A stretch of DNA of 64,000 nt from Tenacibaculum sp. Bg11-29 (GCF_002836595.1 NZ_PJBB01000003.1:3812501-3876500); one strand, 5' to 3'; shown: positions 55,476 through 64,000, counted from the stretch's first letter. Numbers and translations are program-made. The notes: a model not told the origin generated them from the letters alone.

Positions 55476-55929
55476 CATACTATTATTAGCAACTCTTTTA
55501 TTTTTTAATAGTTGTAAAGAAATTCATAAAAAAGAGAAAGGCTATTGTAATAAATATATTTCTGGAGGAATGGGCTTTAGTTTACTTTTAAATGAAATTT
55601 CAGAAACTAACTTTAAAGAGTTAAGTATTACCTCAAAAAAAATCGGAAAACTAAAGTTTTTAAAGAAATATATAGACGAAAAAAATTTTGTTCTAGGAGA
55701 TAGTATTCTACTTTCAGATACCATATTTCTTAAATTTAAAGATAAAACTTATAAACTCCATAGTTTTAAAAATGGAAATATGGAAATTTTTACTGATGGT
55801 AGAAATGGAGAGAAGTACCAAAATTGTTTTTTAGAATCGATGAGTTTTAATGGGGAAATTATTAAACGAGAATCTAATCTGACCTTTAAAATACCATTAC
55901 CTAATAAACCTGATAAAATACAAGAATGA
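55453..55929 (+). CDS. Small lipoprotein, probable immunity protein of the Cys-peptidase effector
   Basis: 158 aa from the ATG at 55453, inside the last codons of the effector (23-bp overlap). The signal ends at lipobox FNSC. The mature part (YCNKYISGGMGFSLLLNEIS; FLKFKDKTYKLHSFKNGNME) is beta-rich and unlike the regulatory-like lipoproteins after the HExxH cassettes, in line with a different toxin. Immunity is inferred from position and envelope location only. Confidence 0.62.
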   Translation: MGTLKLNNILLLATLLFFNSCKEIHKKEKGYCNKYISGGMGFSLLLNEISETNFKELSITSKKIGKLKFLKKYIDEKNFVLGDSILLSDTIFLKFKDKTYKLHSFKNGNMEIFTDGRNGEKYQNCFLESMSFNGEIIKRESNLTFKIPLPNKPDKIQE

Positions 55930-55967
55930 AAAACATAGTTCTTCTAGTAATATTTATAAATTTTTGA
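55926..55967 (+). pseudogene. Truncated start of another lipoprotein gene
   Basis: ATG overlapping the previous stop as ATGA, then MKNIVLLVIFINF and a stop. It looks like the signal-peptide start of an immunity-type lipoprotein (compare MKNIILFIIIIFLFSC at 53670) that has lost the rest. Confidence 0.55.
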
Positions 55968-56009
55968 TTAATAAAAAAATCAGTGTAAAATCATTTAAAT
56001 CTAGATTTT

Positions 56010-56360
56010 ATGGATATATTGAGACTAACTAAAATAATAATTTATCTATTTTTTTTAGCATCATTGAGTCTATTAACTCTTTTGGTATTCGTCTATTTAT
56101 GGAATTCAAGCCCTGATTATAATCAACAGAAACAAATAGTAAATTCTTGGAATATTAAAATCGTAAATAATTTAAACAAACCAATAGAAAATGCTTTAAT
56201 AATTGATAATATTATTTCAAATGCTAAAGGTTATGCTAATTTTCACAGATTAAGAAGTAATTCTGTCATAGTACAAGCCAAAGGTTATGTTTCAGACACG
56301 ATTTATATAAATGAATTAACTGAAAATAAAATATATTTATTAAAATCTACTAAAAAATAA
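56010..56360 (+). CDS. Membrane-anchored carboxypeptidase-regulatory-like small protein
   Basis: 116 aa. One N-terminal membrane helix (IIYLFFLASLSLLTLLVFVY) without a lipobox, then a short beta-domain (WNIKIVNNLNKPIENALIID; NAKGYANFHRLRSNSVIVQA; KGYVSDTIYINEL) that shares the G-x-F/Y and KGY pattern of the two lipoproteins after the HExxH cassettes. Possibly an orphan immunity protein whose effector was lost; a TssD relic lies just downstream. Confidence 0.58.
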   Translation: MDILRLTKIIIYLFFLASLSLLTLLVFVYLWNSSPDYNQQKQIVNSWNIKIVNNLNKPIENALIIDNIISNAKGYANFHRLRSNSVIVQAKGYVSDTIYINELTENKIYLLKSTKK

Positions 56361-56427
56361 CGTTGCCTAACAACTAAGCAAATAGCATCTTGATAGGCAA
56401 ACGCTATATGCCTTATTAACTGGTACG

Positions 56428-56487
56428 TATGACCTTTATAAACGAAGATATCCTATTGATTAAGGGAAAACTATTTTCGATTTCTAC
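56428..56487 (+). pseudogene. Relic of a TssD effector domain
   Basis: The frame YDLYKRRYPID-stop-GKTIFDF matches YDLYKRGYPIDDGKIVFYD of the intact TssD effector at DNA level over about 50 bp, with a stop replacing Asp. Only this piece remains. The rest of 56361-56627 has no gene. Confidence 0.72.
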
Positions 56488-56627
56488 AATTACTATTTAC
56501 CTACCCCCTTTTCTCACTCATACCTAAAATAAATACACTTAAGGTTATTAAATTACAATGAAGCTGATTATGAATTATTTTTAGTCTTATTCAATAATTA
56601 TTTGATAAAAACTAAAACAAACTAACA

Positions 56628-59600
56628 ATGACAAAACCTTCAAATAAAAAACCTGCTTCGTGTTGGAACTGCGATGGAGATATTACCTTAGTTACACAAC
56701 GTCTTAAAGAGATGTTTGTAGAAATGGGACAAAAAACTAGGATTGAAAAAGGGCAAAAACCTGCTGAGAGAGCTGTATTTAGAAAACAACACGGTATCGC
56801 TTATGGTCGTTTTGAAATAAATAAAGATATTGACGAAAAATTTAAAATTGGGATTTTCGCTGGTGATACCTACGAATGTGCCGTTCGCTTTTCAAGCGAT
56901 ACAGGGCCAACATCTCCTGACTTGCATTCAACTTTAGGAGTAGGTTTAAAATTATTTGGTGTTGATGGGCCTAAATTATTAGGCGATGGTACCAATGCTG
57001 ATTTTATTTTTCAAAACATAGATCGTTTTTTTGCTCGTGATGCACAACAAATGTGCAGCTTTACTAAAGCTGGCGTTATTAATCATGATTATGACACTTA
57101 CATAAATAAGCATCCTGAATTGGCAAGTATTTTACAGGCAATGACCAAAGAAGAAGCTAGTGTGTTAAGCGCAAGTTATTGGGCAATACTTCCTTTTAAA
57201 TTAGGAGACTCTCAAATTGTAAGATACCGCCTAGTACCTGAAGATACTTATAAAGGAACTCCTTTTAACGATACCAATTACCTAGGACTAGATTTACAAC
57301 AACGTTTAGTAAAAAAAGAAGCAACTTTTCGTTTTGAAATACAGCTAAGAACTAACGATGCTACTATGCCGTTAGATGACGCTCAAGTTGTATGGAGTAC
57401 AGAAGAAAGTCCGTACATCTGTATTGCAAAATTACATTTACCTCAGCAAGATGTTTCAAGTATTGGGCAAGCTGAGTTTGGTAGTAATTTAGCCTTTAAT
57501 ATTTGGAGAACATTACCACAACACGAACCATTAGGCTCTATTGCACAAGCAAGAAAAGTAGTATATGCTGCGAGTGCAGAAGCAAGACATCAAGCTAATG
57601 GGCAACAATTACAAGAACCAACTAAGATAAATCCCGAATTTAAAGGAAATACAGATGAAGATAGCGACTGTATTGTAAAAGCAGGTATCTACCCTCCTAT
57701 TGGTGTTATGAGAGTTGGTAATAGTGAAAATGAATACTTTTTAGGCCCTTTAGTTGATAATCCAGCACCGCAAACCGATTCGTATGCATACAGAGATAAA
57801 ACGGGTGCCTTAAAAAGGCAAGCTGCTCAGTTTAGAATTTACGGTTTTAATGCAGCGGGTAAAGCTGTAAAAGAATTAACTGCCGAAAATTCAAACATTA
57901 CATGGCATAGTCATTTATCGAACCAAAAATCTTCATGGTATCAATTTAACATTGCTTTAGATATTCCTGAAGCAGCTGATGTTCCTCCATCTATGTTACG
58001 AAATATCGATGTAAAAGATCGTGAATCATTACTAATCGACGGAGGTGCTAAATCTATTTCGGGTACCAATAATAAAAGTGATTCTTTTGAAGGAGAGTTT
58101 TTAACTACCAAAGTGTATTTAGGTGAAATGCATACCGATGAAAAAGGACGTTTAGTTATGTTAGGTGGGCATGGAAAATCTGAAAATATTAACGGAGATA
58201 TTGCCATTACTTTTGCAAATAATGAAGGTTGGTACGATGATATTTCGGACGGCCCTGTTACTGCTGAAGTTGAATACAACGGAAATAAAATTACCGTAGA
58301 CCCTGCTTGGGTTATTTGTGCGCCACCAGATTATGCACCAATGCAAAAATCAGTACGTACAATGTGGGATTTAATGCGTGATGTAGCCGTAAAATCGAAT
58401 ATGTTAGTACGCCCAAAAAGACCTTCGTTCACTAAAGATATTTTACCAATATTTCAACGTATGACCGATTTACAATGGGTAAATGCTGGTTTTGCAGGAG
58501 CTTTTGGATTTGGAGGTCAATTTAATTACACAACCATCGAATGGATAAAAAAACTAGGAAACCCATCTTCTGCTTATATGGAAATGCGACGTACGCTTTC
58601 TAATAATTTCCGTCGATTTGAAGTATCAGGGGCAGAAGCTCCGCAATTATGGCCATGGTTATATGGTGATGCTATTAGCATTCCTCCTACTGGCTCTGTT
58701 CGTCAGCATGCTACTTTATCTAATTTACAATTAGAATTTTTAGATCAATGGGTTAAAGGTGATTTTGATGCCGACTATGTTGATATGACTGGCTGCCCTC
58801 ATATACCTACTCCTCCAACAATTGATGAACTAACAATAGCGGAACAACCAGATATGCTTACCAAAGCTGCAATGGAATTTTGTTTAGCAGATGCTTTTCA
58901 CCCTGGTTGTGAAATGACATGGCCAATGCGTTCTTCGGGAATGTATATGGCACCTTTTCGAATAAAACATGCTCCTAAAACACCGCCTGTTAACACAATG
59001 TATTACGGTGCAATGATGAATAACGATATACTGCCTTTAGCTAAAGGACCTATTTTAGGAGGACAAGTTGCTGGTAGTATTACTCGTTGGATGGCTATTC
59101 CTTGGCAAACTGATACGGCTAGTTGTAGAGATGGCTATACAAGTGACTATGATCCGTATTTACCTACATTTTGGCCTGCTAGAGTGCCTAATAATATTTT
59201 AAATGAAGATCGTTATCAAGAAGTTATCAATCCCGATTTAGCTGAAGAAACGCGTATTCAAGCATTTAATTTTCGTTCAGAATGGTTAGACGACCTTCCT
59301 TTAGATGGAGGAGCTCCTACCTATACAAATCAAATTAATAGCATGATTAAGTATTTTGATAAGTTAGCTGTAGTTCAAAAACGCCCTGGTGTTGCACATG
59401 ACTCTAACTTTCCGAAAGAAATGCAGGTTGGAATTACGCCTACTCCTGAGCAAGAGGCTGAATTATTAAAAGCTACTTTAGTTGATTTAGATACTATTTT
59501 AAATAGCAATCATACTTTAAATGATACGACTAAAAATGTATTGTATGCAGCTGTAGACAAACTTTCTCATAACAACTTATTAAATGAACAGTTTTTATTA

Positions 59601-59813
59601 GAAGGTGCTAAAGGAGAACTATTAACATTGGTTGAAGATGAATTAACAAAAGATTTTAAAACATCAACAAATGTTACCAATACGATACACCTTATTGCTT
59701 CTAAGTTACATACAATGAAACAATCAGATTCACATCAACAAAAAACTCTTGTAAAAGTAGAAGTTGGTATTCCTGAAAAAATGACACGTTTTTCAAGATA
59801 TACGCCTAAATAA
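56628..59813 (+). CDS. Catalase-like / LodA-type quinoprotein oxidase fusion
   Basis: 1061 aa, no signal peptide. Residues about 1-340 are catalase-like: distal His H55 (QHGIAYGRF), N130 (FIFQNIDRFFARD) and a heme-ligand type RxxxY (R309-Y313, in ARKVVYAASAEARH). From about 345 comes a LodA/GoxA-type domain (YPPIGVMRVGNSENEYFLGP; KVYLGEMHTDEKGRLVMLGG). C723 (MTGCPHIP) and W765 (CEMTWPMR) are candidates for the cysteine-tryptophylquinone pair. LodA-type enzymes oxidise amino acids or peptidyl lysine/glycine and release H2O2, which the fused domain could remove or use. The substrate is unknown. A terminator separates it from the LodB-like gene. Confidence 0.85.
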   Translation: MTKPSNKKPASCWNCDGDITLVTQRLKEMFVEMGQKTRIEKGQKPAERAVFRKQHGIAYGRFEINKDIDEKFKIGIFAGDTYECAVRFSSDTGPTSPDLHSTLGVGLKLFGVDGPKLLGDGTNADFIFQNIDRFFARDAQQMCSFTKAGVINHDYDTYINKHPELASILQAMTKEEASVLSASYWAILPFKLGDSQIVRYRLVPEDTYKGTPFNDTNYLGLDLQQRLVKKEATFRFEIQLRTNDATMPLDDAQVVWSTEESPYICIAKLHLPQQDVSSIGQAEFGSNLAFNIWRTLPQHEPLGSIAQARKVVYAASAEARHQANGQQLQEPTKINPEFKGNTDEDSDCIVKAGIYPPIGVMRVGNSENEYFLGPLVDNPAPQTDSYAYRDKTGALKRQAAQFRIYGFNAAGKAVKELTAENSNITWHSHLSNQKSSWYQFNIALDIPEAADVPPSMLRNIDVKDRESLLIDGGAKSISGTNNKSDSFEGEFLTTKVYLGEMHTDEKGRLVMLGGHGKSENINGDIAITFANNEGWYDDISDGPVTAEVEYNGNKITVDPAWVICAPPDYAPMQKSVRTMWDLMRDVAVKSNMLVRPKRPSFTKDILPIFQRMTDLQWVNAGFAGAFGFGGQFNYTTIEWIKKLGNPSSAYMEMRRTLSNNFRRFEVSGAEAPQLWPWLYGDAISIPPTGSVRQHATLSNLQLEFLDQWVKGDFDADYVDMTGCPHIPTPPTIDELTIAEQPDMLTKAAMEFCLADAFHPGCEMTWPMRSSGMYMAPFRIKHAPKTPPVNTMYYGAMMNNDILPLAKGPILGGQVAGSITRWMAIPWQTDTASCRDGYTSDYDPYLPTFWPARVPNNILNEDRYQEVINPDLAEETRIQAFNFRSEWLDDLPLDGGAPTYTNQINSMIKYFDKLAVVQKRPGVAHDSNFPKEMQVGITPTPEQEAELLKATLVDLDTILNSNHTLNDTTKNVLYAAVDKLSHNNLLNEQFLLEGAKGELLTLVEDELTKDFKTSTNVTNTIHLIASKLHTMKQSDSHQQKTLVKVEVGIPEKMTRFSRYTPK

Positions 59814-59841
59814 TATATTTTTATAATTGTTTAATACAATT

Positions 59842-59874
59842 AACAACCTTGTAGTATTACAAGGTTGTTTTTTT
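59842..59874 (+). terminator. Terminator between the LodA- and LodB-like genes
   Basis: 12-bp perfect stem AACAACCTTGTA / TACAAGGTTGTT with a 4-nt loop and T-tract, 28 bp after the oxidase stop. It implies separate or attenuated expression of the maturation gene. Confidence 0.88.
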
Positions 59875-59910
59875 AATTAGTAAACTATTAATTTATTTAA
59901 ACTTCATTTT

Positions 59911-61032
59911 GTGGAAAAAACAGATATACTTATTATAGGCGGAGGTATTGCAGGTTGTATTGCTGCTATTTCTTTGGCTAACGACTATAATGTTACCTTA
60001 ATAGACAAAAAAACAACACCTGTTGATCGAATTGGTGAATCTTTAGCACCTGCTGCTCAAAGAATCTTAAAAAAATTAGATCTTTTAGAGAATGAATCTG
60101 ATGATTTTAAACAATCGCTATTTAGTAATAACCTTGGTATGCAATCATATTGGGGAAGTGATCAACTTCACATAGTAGATCACCTTAAAAACCCTGATGG
60201 ATTTTCTAGAAGTTTAGATAGAAAGAACTTTGAAGTATACCTTAGACAAAAAGCTTTTGAAAGAGGTGTTAACTGCTTGTGGGGAATCCGTCTTTTTAAT
60301 AGCTCTTATGAAGAAAACTTATGGAAAGTAACAGGAAAGTCTGATGATTTAAAAAACAGAATAACGCATACCATTCATGCAACTTTTGTAATTGATGCAA
60401 CTGGTAGGCAATCTCACTTTGCTAAAAGTATTGGAATTAAACGAGTTCAATATGATAAATTAATTTCATGTTGGGTAAGTATGCCTAATACAAATATTAA
60501 TACCATGAGTACCATTGTAGCTGATGAATTAGGCTGGTGGTATAGTGCTGTTTTACCTGACAATAAAAGAATTCTTTCTTTTCAAACAGATGCTGATCTA
60601 ATTGATAAAGCTATACTTAAAAATTCAACTTCTTTTTTAACGCTTATTAAACAGCATAAAGTAATGCAATCATTACTAGCAAAAAACGAAAAGGATATTA
60701 CTTTTCATGGAACTGTTAGTGCTAATTCAACACGTTTAGAGCAACCAGTAGGTAAACAATGGATTGCTTTAGGTGATGCTGCTATTAGTTTCGACCCTTT
60801 ATCTTCTCAAGGAATGTTTAATGCCATGGCTAACGCAATGCAAGTTAAAGAACTAATAACAAATTTTAATTTTATAAAAGATTTTAGTGTTGCTAAAATG
60901 GAAGACTTCAACATGCTATATTCTAATCAAATAAAGCAAGTATGGAATCATTATCTAAAACATAAAAACTTGTTTTATAGCGCTGAAAAAAGATGGAAAG
61001 ATGCTCCTTTTTGGAAAAGGAGAAATTCTTAA
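59911..61032 (+). CDS. LodB-like FAD-dependent maturation protein
   Basis: 373 aa with GTG start. The FAD-binding motif GGGIAG (residues 10-15) and the RIGESLAPAA segment with the GES triad match the flavin-dependent halogenase/LodB branch; the second FAD motif is WIALGDAAISFDPLSSQG. In the LodAB system such a protein is needed to build the quinone cofactor in LodA, so this gene most likely matures the preceding oxidase. The halogenase-type WxWxIP motif is not seen, which argues against a halogenase. Confidence 0.83.
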   Translation: MEKTDILIIGGGIAGCIAAISLANDYNVTLIDKKTTPVDRIGESLAPAAQRILKKLDLLENESDDFKQSLFSNNLGMQSYWGSDQLHIVDHLKNPDGFSRSLDRKNFEVYLRQKAFERGVNCLWGIRLFNSSYEENLWKVTGKSDDLKNRITHTIHATFVIDATGRQSHFAKSIGIKRVQYDKLISCWVSMPNTNINTMSTIVADELGWWYSAVLPDNKRILSFQTDADLIDKAILKNSTSFLTLIKQHKVMQSLLAKNEKDITFHGTVSANSTRLEQPVGKQWIALGDAAISFDPLSSQGMFNAMANAMQVKELITNFNFIKDFSVAKMEDFNMLYSNQIKQVWNHYLKHKNLFYSAEKRWKDAPFWKRRNS

Positions 61033-61175
61033 CACATGTACTATCAAAAATATTTAATTTGATAGTGATCAATAAGTTGTTATTTATCTTTAAACATAGT
61101 ACTATAAAAGAGGGAAAACCCCTTCAACAATTAAATTGCCAAAGAGGTCTTCTAAAAAAAATCAATCTAAAAGTT

Positions 61176-62684
61176 TTACTTCAATCTATTTTGTATAAAC
61201 TCTACTACTTCTTGTTTTGCTTTCATTGTTTCTATTTCGTTAGAAGTTTTTCCTTCAGCTGCTTTTATATATGCATCAAAAATATGACTTAGATATATAG
61301 GAGAACTTTCTTTTGTATAACTTACTGCATTATGACAACTAAAACAATTTGCTAAATTAGAAACCTCAATTTTTTGAATGCTATCCTGAAACGTTTGTGT
61401 AAAAGTTTCCATTGTAACATTGGCACAGTTTAAAGACCCTCTAGCAAAAGATTGTGGATAGGTATTATTAATACTACCTCTTAACCCCACTAAGATTTCA
61501 GCCTGTTGTGTTGACGTAAATCCATCAGTATCTATCCAAATAGAACCATTATAAAAGTAATTTTTCCAAGGCCCTACTTCTTTTTCTAAATTAGCTTTTA
61601 CACAAGTATTTATATTTTTAATGTTATTAAAGTTAATTGGTTCTTCTTGACTTGTTATCATAAAACCACCAACACTATCTCTTGGCACTCCATATTCAAA
61701 TAAATCGAAAACTCTAAATTTTTCTAGTGGTTCTTTTGTTGTTTTATTCCATACAATTCCATTGATACCAGTAGTTGTTCCTTCTGCAAATAATAATTTA
61801 TCTGTAGATGCTGCTGCCTTATTATCTTTCCTGTTATAATTTGGAGCCATATCATCATGCTCAAAAGTTGCCCAAATAAATTCTGGGTGGTTTTCTACTA
61901 CTCCAACCACATGCATTCCTAATAATGCAACTTCAGTATTTTTAAATATCTTTCCGTCTCTACTTACAGCAGCTACAGTTGTATAATAATTTTTAATTTT
62001 ATCTTTAGAAATAGCACTTTTTGCAACCCAAGAAACCTTTAACTCTAAAGAACCTACAGGAAAAGAAGATAAATTATCTTTAGGTAAAGTTCCTTTTAAT
62101 ATCGAATCTCTGAATTTCGTAGCTGCATTTTTCATTATTGGATCTACGTAAATTGAATAAAAAACTGTTTCTGATTTTTTATTTTCTCCATACGCAGGGT
62201 TTGTCTTTAAAATTCCTTCAGCCCTTCCTGCTTGCACCGTATCAATTAATACTAAAGCAGCACCTTCTTTTTGTTTTACGAGTTGCATACTTGAATTAAC
62301 TTGATGCATTTTCTCAGGGTTTAAAAATAAAGGTAAAGTTTCCCCTACATATAAAGGAACATCTTTTCCGTCTAATTCTACAACTAATTTTTCTACTTGA
62401 TATACTGGTTTTGTTAACCATAAAAACTTTTGCCAAGACCATTGATGAAAAATAGCATTGGTAGTACTAATGGTATCAAACGGACTTCCTACTCCTTCTT
62501 CTGGATTTGGAGTTTGTGAATGCGGAAACCAATCACTTTCACATAAACTTTCTAATGCAGCTTTATTATAAGCAACTTTAGTTGTTTTTTTAACAGGTTC
62601 TTCTTTTTTCTTTTTACAAGAACTTAAAAACAATATACTCAATATGAGTACTGCTTTTAAAGTAAATTTAAATGATAATTTCAT
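61176..62684 (-). CDS. Lipoprotein with a C-terminal c-type heme motif
   Basis: 502 aa, lipobox LSSC near residue 23. A long soluble part (WSWQKFLWLTKPVYQVEKLV; FIWATFEHDDMAPNYNRKD) leads to one heme-binding CxxCH (C447-FS-C450-H451) near the C-terminus, so it is probably a periplasm-facing monoheme protein. It converges on the LodB-like gene. A role as electron acceptor or partner of the quinoprotein is possible only by proximity. Confidence 0.75.
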   Translation of the reverse strand: MKLSFKFTLKAVLILSILFLSSCKKKKEEPVKKTTKVAYNKAALESLCESDWFPHSQTPNPEEGVGSPFDTISTTNAIFHQWSWQKFLWLTKPVYQVEKLVVELDGKDVPLYVGETLPLFLNPEKMHQVNSSMQLVKQKEGAALVLIDTVQAGRAEGILKTNPAYGENKKSETVFYSIYVDPIMKNAATKFRDSILKGTLPKDNLSSFPVGSLELKVSWVAKSAISKDKIKNYYTTVAAVSRDGKIFKNTEVALLGMHVVGVVENHPEFIWATFEHDDMAPNYNRKDNKAAASTDKLLFAEGTTTGINGIVWNKTTKEPLEKFRVFDLFEYGVPRDSVGGFMITSQEEPINFNNIKNINTCVKANLEKEVGPWKNYFYNGSIWIDTDGFTSTQQAEILVGLRGSINNTYPQSFARGSLNCANVTMETFTQTFQDSIQKIEVSNLANCFSCHNAVSYTKESSPIYLSHIFDAYIKAAEGKTSNEIETMKAKQEVVEFIQNRLK

Positions 62685-62866
62685 GTTTGTTAGTTTTATA
62701 CAGTTGTTTTACAAATTTGTTGATTTTAACAACATCATTTAAAAAAAATGTCATGAAGCTCATAATTATGGGTATGAAAATAAAAATATCAACATTAAGT
62801 GTATCTAAAAAAAGCACTCATCTTAAAAAATTAAGTTAATTAACCTATTAGACAAAAGAAATCAAC

Positions 62867-62874
62867 TAGTTTTG
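62867..62874 (+). promoter_or_regulatory. -7 promoter element of the deaminase gene
   Basis: TAGTTTTG, a TAnnTTTG match, 27 bp before the ATG. No -33 TTG seen. Confidence 0.4.
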
Positions 62875-62901
62875 TAATCCCTTTTTTATAAAAACAAAAA
62901 A

Positions 62902-63375
62902 ATGAATAAACACGAAGAGTATATGAGTGAAGCTGTAAAAGCGGCTTTAAAAGGAATGAGTAATAATGAAGGTGGTCCGTTTGGTTGTATTGTTGTAAAA
63001 GACGGAAAAATTATAGGTCGTGGAAATAACAAAGTTACTTCTACAAACGATCCTACCGCACATGCTGAGGTAACTGCTATTAGAGATGCTTGTAAAAACA
63101 TAGGTTCTTTTCAATTAGACGGTTGTATTGTTTATACTTCTTGCGAACCTTGCCCAATGTGCTTAGGTGCTATTTATTGGGCCAGACCTGATAAAGTATA
63201 TTACGGTAGTAACCAACAAGATGCTGCTGACATAGGTTTTGATGATGAATTTATTTACAAAGAAATTCCATTACCATATGAGAAAAGAAGTATTCCGTTT
63301 GAACAAATTGGAAGAAAAATTGCCTTAGAGCCTTTTGAAAAATGGACTGAGAAACAAGATAAAATTAAATATTAA
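62902..63375 (+). CDS. Nucleoside deaminase, guanine-deaminase-like
   Basis: 157 aa. Zinc deaminase signature HAE (H54-E56; E56 catalytic) and PCPMC (C84, C87). The overall pattern, with GGPFGCIVVKDGKIIGRGNN and a C-terminal extension ending in a swapped-type tail (PYEKRSIPFEQIGRKIALEP), fits the short guanine deaminase (GuaD) type better than tRNA adenosine deaminase TadA. It would convert guanine to xanthine in purine salvage. Confidence 0.83.
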   Translation: MNKHEEYMSEAVKAALKGMSNNEGGPFGCIVVKDGKIIGRGNNKVTSTNDPTAHAEVTAIRDACKNIGSFQLDGCIVYTSCEPCPMCLGAIYWARPDKVYYGSNQQDAADIGFDDEFIYKEIPLPYEKRSIPFEQIGRKIALEPFEKWTEKQDKIKY

Positions 63376-63380
63376 AAACA

Positions 63381-63410
63381 AAAAATCCCAAACTAATCTT
63401 TGGGATTTTT
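63381..63410 (+). terminator. Terminator of the deaminase gene
   Basis: 12-bp stem AAAAATCCCAAA / TTTGGGATTTTT with a 6-nt loop, 5 bp after the stop codon. Confidence 0.9.
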
Positions 63411-63522
63411 TGTGCTATTAAATATAGTATCTTTTTAAAATATTTTTTCGATAACTTAGCTAACTATTCTTACAAGTTATTAAATACGCTCGTATTAATA
63501 ATAAAAAGTCAACAAATAATCA

Positions 63523-64000
63523 ATGATAAAATTTACAACTTTAATAACTTTTCTCTTAATGTCAACTACCATTTTATCTCAAACATCTAAAATATCAGAA
63601 ACTGTTTTAATAAATGGAAAAACCCTCTATTACGAAGTTTATGGAGAAGGAAAACCTTTGTTTTTATTACACGGTTACACTCAATCTTCTAAATCATGGA
63701 AATCATATATTAAAGACTATGAAAAAGAATATGAAGTCTATTTAATAGATTTAACAGGTCATGGAAAGTCAGAACCGTTTAAAGAAGATTTATCAATAAA
63801 GGCTGTTTCCGAAGATTTAAACTCTTTAATCAAACACTTGCAATTAGAAAAAATAAAAGCGATTGGGTTTAGTTTTGGAGGCGATGTACTTTATCAACTT
63901 GCTTTAATTAACCCATCTATAATAGAATCTATGATAACTATAGGTGCAGTAGGAACATGGACTATTAATGATTTTCCAGAATATTTAAAAGCTTTTACTT
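63523..64000 (+). CDS. Secreted alpha/beta hydrolase, cut by window end
   Basis: About 159 residues visible from the ATG at 63523. A signal peptide ends near TILSQ. Alpha/beta-hydrolase landmarks are LFLLHGYTQSSKSWKSY (oxyanion region), LIDLTGHGKSEP and the nucleophile elbow GFSFGGD. The catalytic acid and His would lie beyond the window. Distinct from the lipoprotein hydrolase at 20512. Substrate unknown. Confidence 0.85.
   Translation, partial: MIKFTTLITFLLMSTTILSQTSKISETVLINGKTLYYEVYGEGKPLFLLHGYTQSSKSWKSYIKDYEKEYEVYLIDLTGHGKSEPFKEDLSIKAVSEDLNSLIKHLQLEKIKAIGFSFGGDVLYQLALINPSIIESMITIGAVGTWTINDFPEYLKAFT

Noticed and set aside
59911-61032. Tryptophan halogenase
   Set aside because: The flavin motifs fit, but the WxWxIP motif of halogenases is not seen and the position after a LodA-type gene favours a LodB-like maturation role.
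61033-61292. A 99-aa plus-strand gene after the LodB-like gene
   Set aside because: It overlaps the LodB-like end and the lipoprotein gene on the other strand, and its product is a low-complexity Phe/Cys-rich shadow.

Overview
The window looks like a chromosomal segment of a marine member of the Flavobacteriaceae, probably Tenacibaculum-like. Supporting signs are the strong AT bias, promoters with the Bacteroidota -7 element TAnnTTTG, few Shine-Dalgarno sites, a FecI/FecR/TonB-receptor trio, a Bacteroidota-type GlmU-like protein, a short CarB, a T9SS-sorted leucine-rich-repeat protein and T6SS-type Hcp (TssD) domains. The genus is inference. No rRNA, tRNA or CRISPR array was recognised.

Left part (1-16.5 kb): ddl, coaD, an M14 peptidase lipoprotein, the fecI-like/fecR-like/TonB-receptor unit, the GlmU-like protein, a membrane protein/thioesterase/cyclase run, and a leftward marR-adaptor-RND-TolC efflux operon with a clear palindromic operator.

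Regulator-rich part (16.7-23 kb): four Crp/Fnr-like regulators within about 6 kb, interleaved with small detoxification-type enzymes (ABM monooxygenase, SnoaL-like lipoprotein, tandem VOC protein, alpha/beta hydrolase lipoprotein). Two promoters here carry palindromes at exactly the same distance from their -7 elements.

Core part (23-37.8 kb): carB, rpmH, pyrG, yidC, an LRR/T9SS protein, a TonB-type barrel protein, a small membrane protein and fumC, mostly separated by strong terminators.

Accessory part (38-62.7 kb): (a) a tight PLD-like / unknown / GMC oxidoreductase / ferritin-like unit led by a (CTAA)10 tract, followed by DUF1566, SRPBCC and unknown small genes; (b) an island of Hcp/TssD-fused effectors with peptidase C-termini, each followed by a small lipoprotein that is probably its immunity protein, with truncated cassettes, two same-orientation copies of one IS1595-family element and a decayed group II intron; (c) a catalase-like/LodA-type quinoprotein oxidase fusion with a LodB-like flavoprotein and a c-heme lipoprotein. 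The island seems to combine contact-dependent effectors with an enzyme family known for making hydrogen peroxide.

Right end: a guanine-deaminase-like protein and an alpha/beta hydrolase that runs off the window.
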